Notes: a model not told the origin generated them from the letters alone. 48,478 bases of DNA from Heyndrickxia acidiproducens DSM 23148 (GCF_000374345.1 NZ_KB893998.1:1-48478); one strand, 5' to 3'. Numbered from the stretch's first letter, positions 7,784 through 17,885 are shown. Numbers and translations: made by a program.

Positions 7784-8578
7784 GTGCCGGTAATTACGAA
7801 AATCTCTGTACAGAAACACAATGCGGAGCGTTATAATATTTTTCTTGATGGGCAGTACCGGTTCAGTGTCGATGAAGAAGTGCTGGCACGGTTCCAGCTG
7901 TTGAAGGGGAAGGAACTGGATGAACTGGACATTGAATCGATTCTTGCCCAGGATGATGTCCGCAAAGGCGTTAATACTGCAATCCAATTTCTTTCTTACC
8001 GGATGCGCTCTGAAAAAGAAGTACGCGATGATTTGCGAAAAAAAGAATTTGGCCCTGAAGTAATCCGGGAAGTCATCTTAAAACTATACGAAATGCAATA
8101 TTTAGATGACGCGGAATTTGCTGCAAGCTTCGTCAGGACCCAAATGAATACAACTCATAAAGGCCTGGGCGTGATTGAAAGGGAGCTCCGCCAAAAAGGA
8201 ATTGCTCCTGTACATATAGAAAAAGCACTGCAAGCGTTTAATACGGAAAAACAAGTAGATCATGCACTTGTCCTGGCACAAAAGCTGGCAAAGAAACATG
8301 CAAAGCTGTCCGAAAAAATTTTAAAGCAGAAAGTGGAACAGGGCCTTCTCCGCAAAGGCTATCCATCCGGCATCATCAGGATGGCAATGGATGAACTCCA
8401 TATTGTAAAGGATGAGGAGGAAGAATGGGCGGCGCTGCAGCTGCAGGCAGAAAAGGCACAGCGCAAGTACGGGAAGCTGCCCGGTGCCGCTTATGAGCAA
8501 AAGATGAAACAGGCTTTGTATCGAAAAGGGTTTCCACTTGATTTAATTGACCGCTATTTGCGCGAACAACAAGAATAA
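7784..8578 (+). CDS. recX: RecX family recombination regulator
   Basis: RecX binds RecA filaments and modulates homologous recombination. The product is 264 aa, as in other Bacillus RecX proteins, which are longer than the E. coli one. Family features are VPVITKISVQK at the N-terminus, LSYRMRSEKEVRDDLRKK, MQYLDDAEFAASFVRTQ and repeated three-helix RecX units (QKVEQGLLRKGYP, KMKQALYRKGFP). The GTG at 7784 has AGGGGGG 6 nt upstream and gives the N-terminus typical of the family; the in-frame ATG at 7766 lacks a site. It is followed 16 nt later by yfhH. Confidence 0.92.
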   Translation: MPVITKISVQKHNAERYNIFLDGQYRFSVDEEVLARFQLLKGKELDELDIESILAQDDVRKGVNTAIQFLSYRMRSEKEVRDDLRKKEFGPEVIREVILKLYEMQYLDDAEFAASFVRTQMNTTHKGLGVIERELRQKGIAPVHIEKALQAFNTEKQVDHALVLAQKLAKKHAKLSEKILKQKVEQGLLRKGYPSGIIRMAMDELHIVKDEEEEWAALQLQAEKAQRKYGKLPGAAYEQKMKQALYRKGFPLDLIDRYLREQQE

Positions 8579-8594
8579 AGGGGACAAGGGGAAA

Positions 8595-8912
8595 ATGGAA
8601 AAAAGGTACAGTGACATGAGCACGTATGAGTTAAAACAAGAAATTGCACAATTGACAGAAAAAGCCCGTAAAGCGGAACAGCTGGGGATTGTGAATGAAT
8701 TTGCCGTTCTGGAACGGAAAATCATGATGGCAAAGTCGTATTTGCTGGATCCAAACACCTTTAAAAAAGGTGAAATATATGAAGTGGAGGGGGACCCGGG
8801 CGTTTATTTTAAAATTGATTACATCGATGGCGTATTTGCCTGGGGCTACAGGATCAGCGGCGGAAAACCAATTGAAGCACTGCCGGTCGCAATGCTAAAG
8901 GCAGTGAAGTAA
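8595..8912 (+). CDS. yfhH: YfhH family protein (DUF1811)
   Basis: A 105-aa soluble protein: an N-terminal helical half (MSTYELKQEIAQLTEKARKA) and a beta-rich C-terminal half (GEIYEVEGDPGVYFKIDYI). This is the DUF1811/YfhH family; biochemical function is unknown. The ATG at 8595 has AAGGGG just upstream and lies 16 nt after the recX stop, so recX-yfhH is probably one transcript, as in B. subtilis. Downstream, ACGAAGGGATTTCG followed by GGG and seven Ts (about 8979-9001) may be a weak terminator. Confidence 0.87.
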   Translation: MEKRYSDMSTYELKQEIAQLTEKARKAEQLGIVNEFAVLERKIMMAKSYLLDPNTFKKGEIYEVEGDPGVYFKIDYIDGVFAWGYRISGGKPIEALPVAMLKAVK

Positions 8913-9042
8913 GGCTGTGCTGGGATCTTTAAGGCATCTCACAGTTCTATAAGCTGAATTGGGATTCATAAGCGGTACGAAGGGATTTCGAGGGTTTTTT
9001 TACGTGAAATGTTTTTCATTAGCGTTAGCATGTTATTTGAAA

Positions 9043-9075
9043 AAGGAGCGCCCAAAATGAATTAGGGCACTCCTT
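9043..9075 (-). terminator. Intrinsic terminator of sspK
   Basis: The stem AAGGAGCGCCC/GGGCACTCCTT is followed on the minus strand by TTTTT, immediately after the sspK stop. Confidence 0.82.
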
Positions 9076-9079
9076 ATTT

Positions 9080-9235
9080 TTACTCTCCTCTATGGCTGGA
9101 TGCCCGCATGCGTTCCTGCGGGTGGGTATTGGTGGTGCCGTCTGCGCGCTTTGAAGCGTATTCGGCTTTGGCGCGCGGCTCGCCTTCAAATACATTGTCA
9201 TGTTGGTATGGGAATCCCTTTTCTTTATTGCGCAT
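9080..9235 (-). CDS. sspK: Small acid-soluble spore protein K
   Basis: A 51-aa hydrophilic minor spore protein. The translation begins [20 protein letters not shown] and continues [18 protein letters not shown] then PQERMRASS, closely matching the SspK family. Such proteins are made in the forespore late in sporulation. AAAAGGAGGGG lies just before the ATG. It sits between yfhH and yfhP as in B. subtilis. A forespore (sigma-G) promoter is expected but I did not locate it with confidence. Confidence 0.93.
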   Translation of the reverse strand: MRNKEKGFPYQHDNVFEGEPRAKAEYASKRADGTTNTHPQERMRASSHRGE

Positions 9236-9253
9236 GCGTGGCCCCTCCTTTTA

Positions 9254-9295
9254 AAAATAACCGTTGTGGAATGTGCTCCACAGCGGTTATTTTTT
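9254..9295 (-). terminator. Terminator between yfhP and sspK
   Basis: AAAATAACCGTTGTGGA (9254-9270) pairs with TCCACAGCGGTTATTTT (9277-9293), with T tracts on both sides. It lies downstream of yfhP, just before the sspK ribosome binding site, so it separates the two minus-strand genes. Confidence 0.82.
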
Positions 9296-9360
9296 GCACC
9301 TGCCGTTATTTTTATCCCGGCTAACGGGCAGTAAGGATACTTAAATACTGGGGCCCTGCT

Positions 9361-10341
9361 TTATCTTGGTACAACATCAAGTTTTTTCTTCAATTTTTCT
9401 TTATTGAAGATCCAACCTGTATAGGATCCGATAATTTCCAAGTCGCGGTTCAGCTTTACGACCGCGACAAAAGGATAGTGGCCGTGGCTGCGGTACCTGA
9501 GATCGGTAAAGCGGATCTGGTACCCATTTTCTTTCTCCACAACCTGCCAGCGGTACACTGGGGAGAAGCTTAAGAAAGCGGACAAATTTTTATCTTGTTT
9601 CGCAGCCTGCAGGATTTCATTGTCCGGAACAGGCAGGCGCTTGAATTTATCAAGAATGGTAATATACGATTTATACGCTTTGGCAACATAATAATGATCT
9701 TTTGTTTTCACTGCAATTTTCCATTGGTGAAAGTGGATTGTAGGCGAAATGATGACTTTTTCCACATCCGGAATTGCAGCCAGCACCGCTTTTTTGACAT
9801 CGTGCCGGGCTGTAAACCGCGCAATATAATATAAAAAAACAATGAAATACATTAGCGTAAAAGTGATGCCTGGCTGCGCCCCTAAAGCCCATGCAAGCAA
9901 TCCGAAAATATGGATTGAAAAAATGATCGGGTCAAATGTATTAATGACACCAAGCGCTACCCATTTATACGAAAATGGCCTGAGAGCCTGGGTGCCGTAT
10001 GCGTTGAAAATATCAACAAACACATGCAGGAAAACAGCCAGAGATGCCCATAGCCAAAGATGCAGCATATCTGTTCCCGGGAAAAAGATACCCAGCACAG
10101 CCGTAATGGCAAGCGGCCACAGCAGGACTGCCGGGACAGAATGGGTAATGCCGCGGTGGTTTCGGATATAAACGGCATTGTTTTTAAATTTTAACACTGT
10201 ATCAATATCTGGTGCTTGTGAACCTAAAACCGTGGCGATGAGAACACTGTGAAAATGAACCGCATCTTGCGCAACTGCAGGGTCCAAAGTTGCTAAACCC
10301 CCCAGTGCAAATCCCATAACAATATGGGTTCCTGTATCCAA
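9361..10341 (-). CDS. yfhP: YfhP, membrane-bound metal-dependent hydrolase family protein
   Basis: A 326-aa integral membrane protein of the YdjM/DUF457 family. The N-terminal half has MDTGTHIVMGFALGG, SQAPDIDTV and NHRGITHS, whose His and Asp residues are the presumed metal ligands, with several hydrophobic segments up to about residue 170. The C-terminal half is soluble. The start is TTG at 10341, preceded by TAGGAGGAATAGGA. Activity in the family is inferred and not shown. In B. subtilis it precedes mutY (divergent), as here. Confidence 0.9.
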   Translation of the reverse strand: MDTGTHIVMGFALGGLATLDPAVAQDAVHFHSVLIATVLGSQAPDIDTVLKFKNNAVYIRNHRGITHSVPAVLLWPLAITAVLGIFFPGTDMLHLWLWASLAVFLHVFVDIFNAYGTQALRPFSYKWVALGVINTFDPIIFSIHIFGLLAWALGAQPGITFTLMYFIVFLYYIARFTARHDVKKAVLAAIPDVEKVIISPTIHFHQWKIAVKTKDHYYVAKAYKSYITILDKFKRLPVPDNEILQAAKQDKNLSAFLSFSPVYRWQVVEKENGYQIRFTDLRYRSHGHYPFVAVVKLNRDLEIIGSYTGWIFNKEKLKKKLDVVPR

Positions 10342-10521
10342 TCCTATTCCTCCTAAAAGTGGTTCTGGTTCTTCCGGTAAAGCGCTTATTCTTCATTATG
10401 ACTTCATCATATGGTAAATTAAAGAGAAATGCAATAGTTATGTGCTGAACAAAACCTGATCTTTTTTACAATATTATGCCCGATCAAAAGTGGAGTTAAC
10501 ATGTTAGTTGGAGGATTTACC

Positions 10522-11622
10522 GTGAAGAAAAATATACCGGATGATTATACAAAAGATCTTGATATACAAGCGTTTCAACACGATTTAATTTCCTGGTTTG
10601 AAAGAGAACAGCGGGAATTGCCATGGCGACGCGACCACGATCCTTATAAAGTCTGGGTTTCAGAAATTATGCTGCAGCAAACACGGGTTGACACTGTGAT
10701 CCCTTATTTCCAGCGGTTTATGGAGCAGTTCCCGACCCTTGAAGCCCTTGCGGAAGCAGATGAAGACCAGGTGTTAAAAGCATGGGAGGGGCTGGGTTAT
10801 TATTCGCGCGTCAGAAATCTCCACAGTGCCGTAAAAGAAGTGCAGGCGCATTATGGCGGCACTGTGCCGGATACGCCGGAAAAAATTACAAAGCTGAAAG
10901 GGGTCGGGCCTTATACTGCAGGAGCAATTTTAAGCATTGCTTACGGGCTTCCCGAGCCGGCCGTGGATGGGAATGTGATGCGCGTGCTGTCGAGAATTTT
11001 ATTGATAGAGGAAGACATTGCCAGGCCGTCTGCACGCAAAATATTTGAAGCGGCCGTCCGCCGTATGATTCCTGATGATAATCCGTCTTTTTTTAACCAG
11101 GCATTAATGGAACTGGGTGCCCTCGTCTGTACGCCGAAGTCGCCGGCATGCCTGCTTTGCCCGGTACGTGAGCATTGCGGCGCTTTTGCGGAAGGGGTAA
11201 CAGCCGAACTTCCGATTAAATCGAAAAACAAAAAACAAAAGCAGCATCAGCTGGCTGCGGCGGTATTAAAGGATGAGGATGGAAAAATTTTGATCCATAA
11301 ACGCCCGAATGAAGGCTTGCTTGCTAATATGTGGGAATTTATTCAGGTGGAAGCAGGGGCGATTATTCCCGCAGAAAAAGTGCTGGCGGATTTTCTTGCT
11401 GAAGATTACGGCATCACGGCTGAAATTGAACCGTCTTATTTTACCGAAATCCATCATGTATTTACGCATTTAATATGGGATATCCATGTCTATGCCGGTA
11501 TGATAAAAGGCAGCGTAGAGGAAACGGACAGTCTGAAATGTGTGCGGGCGGATGAAATGGACCAATTCGCATTTCCCGTTTCGCATCAAAAAATATGGAA
11601 AGCCTATCAAGGTAAATCATAA
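10522..11622 (+). CDS. mutY: A/G-specific adenine DNA glycosylase
   Basis: Removes adenine mispaired with 8-oxoguanine. The 366-aa protein shows the helix-hairpin-helix [12 protein letters not shown] followed by the catalytic Asp in VDGNVMRV, the [4Fe-4S] ligands Cys-X6-Cys-X2-Cys-X5-Cys ([17 protein letters not shown]), and a C-terminal NUDIX-like domain for 8-oxoG recognition. The GTG at 10522 has GGAGG 7 nt upstream. An in-frame ATG at 10501, also with a GGAG, is a real alternative and would add seven residues. Confidence 0.94.
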   Translation: MKKNIPDDYTKDLDIQAFQHDLISWFEREQRELPWRRDHDPYKVWVSEIMLQQTRVDTVIPYFQRFMEQFPTLEALAEADEDQVLKAWEGLGYYSRVRNLHSAVKEVQAHYGGTVPDTPEKITKLKGVGPYTAGAILSIAYGLPEPAVDGNVMRVLSRILLIEEDIARPSARKIFEAAVRRMIPDDNPSFFNQALMELGALVCTPKSPACLLCPVREHCGAFAEGVTAELPIKSKNKKQKQHQLAAAVLKDEDGKILIHKRPNEGLLANMWEFIQVEAGAIIPAEKVLADFLAEDYGITAEIEPSYFTEIHHVFTHLIWDIHVYAGMIKGSVEETDSLKCVRADEMDQFAFPVSHQKIWKAYQGKS

Positions 11623-11650
11623 AAAAGAAGGAGGCAGCTCCTTCTTTTTT
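11621..11650. terminator. Bidirectional terminator, mutY / gltD
   Basis: AAAAAAGAAGGAG (11621-11633) pairs with CTCCTTCTTTTTT (11638-11650). It starts inside the mutY stop and ends 11 bp before the gltD stop, serving both converging genes. Confidence 0.9.
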
Positions 11651-11660
11651 ATGATTTTCG

Positions 11661-13118
11661 TTAAGCAGATGGCTGCTCGATTGCCTCGTTTTTGCCAATG
11701 AGAAACTGGTCGATTTCCTTTGCCGCTTTTTTTCCTTCCTGAAGGGCCCAAACGATCAGGCTTGCACCGCGTTTTGCATCACCGGCGGTAAAGATGCCTT
11801 CCGTAGTCGTTTGAAAGCTGCCCGGACGGGTTTGAATCCGGCCGTTAGCCACGGCCACGCCGGCTGTTTCAGACGGGTTAACGCCTTGGAAGCCAATGGC
11901 AATCAGCACCAAATCAGCTTCCCAAAACTGTTCTTCAGTTACAGGTACATCGGAAAACGGCACAGTCATTAATCCTTTAACACGACCGTTGTGATCACCG
12001 AGAAATTCAGTTGTCTGAATATAATATTCTCGCGGATCCTCACCAAATACTTTTAAGGTTTCTTCATAGGCGTAATCCAATGTAAACAGTGATGGATTAA
12101 TCGGCCATGGTTCGTGTGCCGGGCGTTCTTTTGGCAGTTCGCCGTGCTTGCCGAATTGGACAACGCTTTTGCAGCCCTGGCGGATGGCGGTGGCCACGCA
12201 GTCTGCGCCGGTGTCCCCGCCGCCAATGACAATGACTTTCTTGCCTTTTGCCGAAATGGCCGGCTCGCCGGCTTCACCATGTTCCAGCAAATGTTTTGTG
12301 CTCGTTTTTAAGTACTGCATCGCGGGATAAATCCCGTTCAGGCTGCGGCCCGGAATGTCTATATCCCGCTGTTTTTCCGCTCCGATACAGAGAAGTACGG
12401 CGTCAAATTGCTGCCGGAGCTGATCAAGCGTGATATCCTTGCCAATTTCAGTATTGGCTTTGAATGTAATGCCTTCCGCCTGCAGTAAGTCAATGCGGCG
12501 CTGCACATATTTCTTTTCAATTTTCATATTCGGGATGCCGTACATCAGGAGACCGCCAAACCGGTCTTCTTTTTCAAAAACGGTAACATCGTGCCCGGCC
12601 TGGTTCAGGTCATCGGCAGCTGCCATCCCGGCCGGCCCGCTTCCGACAACGGCGACTTTCAATCCGGTCCGTTTTAACGGAATTCTTGGTTTCACCCAGC
12701 CTTCTTCAAAAGCCCTGTCAATAATTGCTTTTTCAATGCTCTTAATGGTCACCGGCTCGCTTACCAGTCCGGCTGTGCACGAACCTTCACAGGGGGCGGG
12801 ACAGGCACGCGATGTAAATTCAGGGAAATTATTGGTTAAAAGCAGGCGATGGTAGGCTTCTTCCCATTTTCCCTGGCTGGCAAGGGTGTTCCATTCCGGA
12901 ATTAAATTGTATAAAGGGCAGCCGCTTGTTTGCCGGCCGATTAACTCGCCCATTTGGCAGAAAGGGGTGCCGCATTCCATGCAGCGGGCTGCCTGTGTTT
13001 TCAGCTTTTCTTCCGGAAACGGTTTTTTGTATTCGTTCCAGTTTTGAACCCGTTTAAGGGCATCGACTTCCTTCGGTTTTTCTCGTTTTTTATCGATAAA
13101 ATCAGTTGTTCCGCGCAT
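11661..13118 (-). CDS. gltD: Glutamate synthase (NADPH) small subunit
   Basis: The beta subunit passes electrons from NADPH to the large subunit for reductive transamination of 2-oxoglutarate. The 485-aa protein has N-terminal cysteine clusters (CMECGTPFC and CPAPCEGSC) for iron-sulfur centres, then the FAD fold VAVVGSGPAGMAAA and the NADPH fold VIVIGGGDTGADC, ending with FTAGDAKRGASL. This matches the usual length (about 490 aa). In B. subtilis the same gene is called gltB. It lies 70 bp after gltA, separated by a hairpin at 13144-13188. Confidence 0.95.
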   Translation of the reverse strand: MRGTTDFIDKKREKPKEVDALKRVQNWNEYKKPFPEEKLKTQAARCMECGTPFCQMGELIGRQTSGCPLYNLIPEWNTLASQGKWEEAYHRLLLTNNFPEFTSRACPAPCEGSCTAGLVSEPVTIKSIEKAIIDRAFEEGWVKPRIPLKRTGLKVAVVGSGPAGMAAADDLNQAGHDVTVFEKEDRFGGLLMYGIPNMKIEKKYVQRRIDLLQAEGITFKANTEIGKDITLDQLRQQFDAVLLCIGAEKQRDIDIPGRSLNGIYPAMQYLKTSTKHLLEHGEAGEPAISAKGKKVIVIGGGDTGADCVATAIRQGCKSVVQFGKHGELPKERPAHEPWPINPSLFTLDYAYEETLKVFGEDPREYYIQTTEFLGDHNGRVKGLMTVPFSDVPVTEEQFWEADLVLIAIGFQGVNPSETAGVAVANGRIQTRPGSFQTTTEGIFTAGDAKRGASLIVWALQEGKKAAKEIDQFLIGKNEAIEQPSA

Positions 13119-13143
13119 GGTTCACTCTCACTCTCCTGAACAG

Positions 13144-13188
13144 CTTCACCCGGCTGTATTCATGAATCTGCAGCCGGATTAGTGAAGG
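13144..13188 (-). repeat. Intercistronic hairpin between gltA and gltD
   Basis: CTTCACCCGGCTG (13144-13156) pairs with CAGCCGGATTAGTGAAG (13171-13187) with a small internal bulge. It has no T tract. It abuts the gltA stop codon, so it may protect the gltA mRNA end or set the subunit ratio. Confidence 0.6.
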
Positions 13189-16100
13189 TTATTTTGCTTC
13201 AGTTGGAAATGGTTCTTTTTCAACAATACTTAAGCTTTTTCCTGCCTTTTTATATTCAAATGCAGCCAATTTTGCTTCTTCAAGCGGCATTTGCTGATCT
13301 TTAAAGTATTGGATCAATGCCATCATCGCTTTATACTCGCGAGGGACAATTCTGATAAATTGATGCAGGGATTTTTCCCAGTTTTTAAGAATTCGTTTGG
13401 CAATGAGGCTGCCTGTATTTTGGTAATGTTTCTGGATCATATGGTAAAGCTCACGCAGCTCGCCATCTGAATCGGCCCCTTCCACGCTGACCAATTCCTG
13501 GTTGATTTGCGATAAAATTTCATTTTCTTCGCCAGCGCCCGTATAAATATAGGCGGTTCCTCCGGACATCCCGGCGGCAAAGTTCTTGCCAATCGGGCCG
13601 AGTACAACGACGCGGCCGCCGGTCATGTATTCACAACCATGGTCGCCGATGCCTTCCACGACAGCATGGACGCCGCTGTTGCGGACGCAGAAACGCTGGC
13701 CGGCTGTTCCGCGGATGTATGCTTCACCGGATGTGGCGCCAAAGAAAGCCGTATTGCCAATGATCGCCTGCGGTTCGTTTTGTTGCCAGCCTTCACCCGG
13801 TTTTACGATAATTTTCCCGCCGGATAAACCTTTGCCGACATAGTCATTGGCGTCGCCTTCCAAATTCAGGGTCAGGCCTTTTGGAATAAAGGCGCCAAGG
13901 CTTTGGCCGGCAGAGCCGTTCAAATTGATTTTGATGAAATCTTCCGGCAGCCCCTTGTCGCCGTATTCCTTTGTGATGATATGGCCAAGTGTGGTGCCGA
14001 CAGCGCGGTCAGTATTTCGGACCGGCAGTGTAATGGCTGTTTTTTGTTTATTCCGTACTGAAACGGCCAGATGCTGTAAGGCGCGGCTGTCAAACCGTTC
14101 TTCCATTTTGTGGTTCTGTTTGACCTTGCCTTGTTCCGAAAGCAGGGTTTCAGAAGTTTTAAACAATAATTTATTTAAGTTTAGCTGTTTTGCTTTCCAA
14201 TGGTTTTGTACTTCATCTTTCACTTTAAGCAGGCTTGTTTCGCCGATAATTTCGTTCAGGCTGCGGTAGCCGCATGCTGCCAGAACTTCACGGACCTCTT
14301 CAGCAATAAACCGCATATAGTTGACGACATGGTCAGGATTGCCCATAAAGTTGGCACGCAATTTTGGATTCTGGGTTGCGACACCAACTGGGCATGTATC
14401 GAGATGGCAGGCGCGCATCATGATACAGCCAAGCACGACAAGCGGTGCGGTGGAGAAGCCGTATTCTTCGGCACCGAGGCAGGCGGCAATGACAACATCT
14501 CTTCCGGTCATCAGCTTACCATCGGTTTCCAGTACAACTCTGTTGCGCAGCCCGTTCAAGGTTAGCGTCTGGTGCGCTTCTGCTAAACCAAGCTCCCAAG
14601 GCATGCCTGCATGTTTGATGCTTGTTTGCGGGCTTGCACCGGTGCCACCGTCGTGGCCGCTGATTAAAATGGTATCGGCAAGGCCCTTCGCCACTCCGCT
14701 TGCAATGGTGCCGACTCCGGCTTTTGCAACCAATTTGACTGATATGCGCGCACGCGGGTTTGCGCTCTTCAGGTCGTAAATCAGCTGGGCCAGGTCCTCA
14801 ATTGAATAAATATCATGATGCGGGGGAGGGGAGATCAGCCCAACGCCGGTTGTGGAGCCGCGGACTTCGGCGATCCACGGATACACTTTTGTTCCCGGCA
14901 GCTGTCCGCCTTCGCCCGGTTTTGCGCCCTGCGCCATTTTAATCTGGATTTCATCGGCATCTGTCAAGTACAGGCTGGTTACACCGAAACGTCCGGAAGC
15001 CACCTGCTTGATGGCGCTTCGCCGTGAGTCGCCATTTGCGTCCGGCACATACCGTTCTTTTTCCTCGCCGCCCTCGCCGCTGTTGCTTTTTCCGCCGATG
15101 CGGTTCATGGCGATCGCAAGCGTCTCATGTGCTTCTCTGCTGATAGCGCCATAAGACATGGCCCCGGTTTTAAATCTTTTCCAAATTTGTTCAACCGGCT
15201 CAACCTCGTCAAGCGGAATCGGTTTGCGGCTGCTATTGATGGTTAACAGGCTGCGGATCGTTGCATAAGGGCCGCTGTGGTACATGCCTGAAAACTTACG
15301 GTAAGCTTCTTTATCATTTCTCCTTGCTGCCTGCTGCAGCGTGTACATCATTTGCGGGTTAAATAAATGGTATTCGCCGTCTTTGCGCCATTGCAGCTCG
15401 CTGCCCGGATCCAGTGCCTTATTATATTGGTAGAGCATTTCCTGCGCTTTTTCATAGCGTTTATAGGATTCTGCCCCGATTTCAGATACTCCGATTCCGC
15501 CGATTTGTGAAACGGTTCCGGTGAAAAAGCGTGCAGTTGTCTCTTCTGAAATGCCGAGCGCTTCAAAGGTCTGTGCCCCGCGATAGCTTTGCAGGGTAGT
15601 AATACCAACTTTTGTCATGATCTTTACAACGCTTTTGCGGATAATCTTGAGATAATTCCCAATCGCTTTTTTAAAAGGCAGGTCAATATGGCCGTCATCA
15701 ATTAAGTTTTTAATGGTCTCAAAGGCCAGATATGGATGAATGGCATCAGCGCCGAAGCCGAGCAGCGCCGCCATGTGATGCGAATCCCTTGGTTCACCGG
15801 AATCGATAATCAGGCTGGCTTTCGGACGTGTCCCCAGCTTAATTAAATGCTGGTGGACAGCGGAAGTAACGAGCAGGGATGGCATCGGCACCGCGCTTTG
15901 GCCGACTTCCCGGTCCGATAAAATAATGAGTTCCGCACCGTCCGCAATGCTTTTGTCTACAGTTGCCAGCAGTTCTTCCAACGCCTGTTCAAGATTGCGT
16001 TCCGGAGTATAATAAGCCGGTATTTTTACCGTCTTTAAACCCATGTTTTGGACCGCATAGAACTTTGCCGTGCTTAAAAACGGGTGTTCCAGCTGGATTT

Positions 16101-17751
16101 TTTTATAATCAGTATCGTCATGGCCGTCTAGAGAAACCTGCGGGCCCAGCCATGTTACGGTTGAGATGACACAGGCCTCACGAATCGGGTCGATCGGCGG
16201 ATTTGTAACTTGCGAGAAGCTTTGTTTGAAATAATGGAACAGCAACTGCGGCCGTTCTGATAAGACCGCGATCGGCGTATCGACCCCCATTGCGCCAAGC
16301 GGTTCTTTCATGTCCTGTGCCATTGGAACCACTGATTTTGTCAATTCCTCATATGAATAACCAAACAGGGTTTGCAGATAAGTCAGTTCATTTTTATCAA
16401 GCTGTGAAGCCGCAGAAATTAAACGCTTGGAATCCGGGATACGGACGACAGACTGTTCCAGATGTTCAGCATAAGGTTTTTCCAGGCTGACCAGCGCTTT
16501 TAACTCATCGCTTGGAATCAGCTCGCCTTTTTCCAGATCAACAAACAGGAAATGGCCCGGTTTTAAATGGTGGCGTTCTTTAATATTTTCAGCGTCAATG
16601 TCAACAACACCGACTTCTGAAGCAAAAATAATTTTATCATCGTTGGTGAGATAATACCGTGCCGGGCGCAGGCCATTCCGGTCCAAAACCGCACCGATTT
16701 GTTTTCCGTTTGTAAATTCGAGCGCCATCGGTCCGTCCCATGGCTCCATGATCTGGCTGTGGTATTCGTAAAAAGATTTTAAGTATGGCGGCAGATCTTC
16801 GTTGTTCTCCCATGGTTCCGGCACCATCATCATAATGGCGCGGGGGAGAGAAATGCCGTTTGTGGTCAAAAATTCAAGCACGTTATCAAAGACCGCGGAG
16901 TCGCTGCCGCTTGCATCGATGACGGGCTGGATTTGATTTAACGTCTCAAGGCCCAATTGATTGGCGAACAGAGAAATTTTTGCGTTAAACCAGTTGATAT
17001 TTCCTTTGATCGTATTGATTTCCCCGTTGTGTGCGATGATTCTGTTCGGATGGGCCCTTTCCCAGCTTGGAAATGTATTCGTGCTGAAACGCGAATGAAT
17101 GAGCGCCAGCGCGGATGTGAATTGGTCATCCTGCAGGTCCAGGTAAAATAAAGGGAGCTGTTCGGCTGAAAGCATGCCTTTATAAACAATGGTCCGGTTG
17201 GATAGGCTGGCCGCGTACAGGCCGGACTTGAATTTGTTTTCGACCAGTTTCCGCAGGATATAGATCTTTCTTTGAAAAACGGATTCTTCCATGCTATCGT
17301 TTAAAGAAGAAATGAAAATCTGGGCAATAAACGGCTGCGAATCTTTCGCCTGCTGTCCGAGCACGCCCGGATCCACCGGTACATTGCGCACACCGAGCAC
17401 TTGAAGCCCGAGGCGGGATGCCTGCAGTTTAAATTCATTCAGTATTTGGTTTTGGGTGGCTGGATCGTGGGGCAAAAAGAGCATTCCGACTGCATACTCC
17501 CCTTTTTGTGGAAGGCTGAAGGAACATACGGCCTGGAAAAACTCATGCGGAATTTGCATAGAAATACCTGCACCATCACTTGTTGTTCCATCGGCATTTT
17601 TTCCGGCACGGTGATCCAGTCTTTTAAGCATCTCCAATGCAGTAGTAATGATCCCGTGGGAAGCGCGGCCTTTCATATCCGCGTAAAACCCGATGCCGCA
17701 AGCATCATGCTCGTATTCTGATTGGTAAAGTCCATATTGTTGATTATTCAT
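13189..17751 (-). CDS. gltA: Glutamate synthase (NADPH) large subunit
   Basis: Ferredoxin/NADPH-type GOGAT alpha subunit of 1520 aa, full length. After a 17-residue propeptide the class II amidotransferase nucleophile is Cys18 (EHDACGIGF). The central FMN-binding synthase domain has GAKPGEGGQLPG and SGHDGGTGASP, and the [3Fe-4S] cysteines are in CIMMRACHLDTCPVG. A GXGXG beta-helix domain closes the protein. It makes two glutamates from glutamine and 2-oxoglutarate, with gltD. It is divergent from gltC, whose product activates gltA in B. subtilis. Confidence 0.97.
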   Translation of the reverse strand: MNNQQYGLYQSEYEHDACGIGFYADMKGRASHGIITTALEMLKRLDHRAGKNADGTTSDGAGISMQIPHEFFQAVCSFSLPQKGEYAVGMLFLPHDPATQNQILNEFKLQASRLGLQVLGVRNVPVDPGVLGQQAKDSQPFIAQIFISSLNDSMEESVFQRKIYILRKLVENKFKSGLYAASLSNRTIVYKGMLSAEQLPLFYLDLQDDQFTSALALIHSRFSTNTFPSWERAHPNRIIAHNGEINTIKGNINWFNAKISLFANQLGLETLNQIQPVIDASGSDSAVFDNVLEFLTTNGISLPRAIMMMVPEPWENNEDLPPYLKSFYEYHSQIMEPWDGPMALEFTNGKQIGAVLDRNGLRPARYYLTNDDKIIFASEVGVVDIDAENIKERHHLKPGHFLFVDLEKGELIPSDELKALVSLEKPYAEHLEQSVVRIPDSKRLISAASQLDKNELTYLQTLFGYSYEELTKSVVPMAQDMKEPLGAMGVDTPIAVLSERPQLLFHYFKQSFSQVTNPPIDPIREACVISTVTWLGPQVSLDGHDDTDYKKIQLEHPFLSTAKFYAVQNMGLKTVKIPAYYTPERNLEQALEELLATVDKSIADGAELIILSDREVGQSAVPMPSLLVTSAVHQHLIKLGTRPKASLIIDSGEPRDSHHMAALLGFGADAIHPYLAFETIKNLIDDGHIDLPFKKAIGNYLKIIRKSVVKIMTKVGITTLQSYRGAQTFEALGISEETTARFFTGTVSQIGGIGVSEIGAESYKRYEKAQEMLYQYNKALDPGSELQWRKDGEYHLFNPQMMYTLQQAARRNDKEAYRKFSGMYHSGPYATIRSLLTINSSRKPIPLDEVEPVEQIWKRFKTGAMSYGAISREAHETLAIAMNRIGGKSNSGEGGEEKERYVPDANGDSRRSAIKQVASGRFGVTSLYLTDADEIQIKMAQGAKPGEGGQLPGTKVYPWIAEVRGSTTGVGLISPPPHHDIYSIEDLAQLIYDLKSANPRARISVKLVAKAGVGTIASGVAKGLADTILISGHDGGTGASPQTSIKHAGMPWELGLAEAHQTLTLNGLRNRVVLETDGKLMTGRDVVIAACLGAEEYGFSTAPLVVLGCIMMRACHLDTCPVGVATQNPKLRANFMGNPDHVVNYMRFIAEEVREVLAACGYRSLNEIIGETSLLKVKDEVQNHWKAKQLNLNKLLFKTSETLLSEQGKVKQNHKMEERFDSRALQHLAVSVRNKQKTAITLPVRNTDRAVGTTLGHIITKEYGDKGLPEDFIKINLNGSAGQSLGAFIPKGLTLNLEGDANDYVGKGLSGGKIIVKPGEGWQQNEPQAIIGNTAFFGATSGEAYIRGTAGQRFCVRNSGVHAVVEGIGDHGCEYMTGGRVVVLGPIGKNFAAGMSGGTAYIYTGAGEENEILSQINQELVSVEGADSDGELRELYHMIQKHYQNTGSLIAKRILKNWEKSLHQFIRIVPREYKAMMALIQYFKDQQMPLEEAKLAAFEYKKAGKSLSIVEKEPFPTEAK

Positions 17752-17856
17752 TGCTTCACATTCCTTCCATAGTCAGCTCGAGTCCGAAAAGTATGATTAT
17801 TTTAAATTTTACTCTTTTGTTATTCTTTCTTACAATATATAATTAAGATGGATTTA

Positions 17857-17870
17857 ATCTCAAATTGAGA
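17857..17870. promoter_or_regulatory. GltC-type operator in the gltA-gltC intergenic region
   Basis: ATCTCAAATTGAGA is a TCTCA-N4-TGAGA dyad with the T-N11-A layout of LysR regulators, and it closely resembles the GltC boxes I recall from B. subtilis. It lies 15 bp before the gltC start, so binding could both activate gltA and repress gltC. Confidence 0.7.
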
Positions 17871-17885
17871 ATGGTGTGATATTGA

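Noticed and set aside
10370..10395. cre site before yfhP (GGTAAAGCGCTTATT)
   Set aside because: The AAGCGCTT core is symmetric but three conserved cre positions fail and the spacing does not fit.
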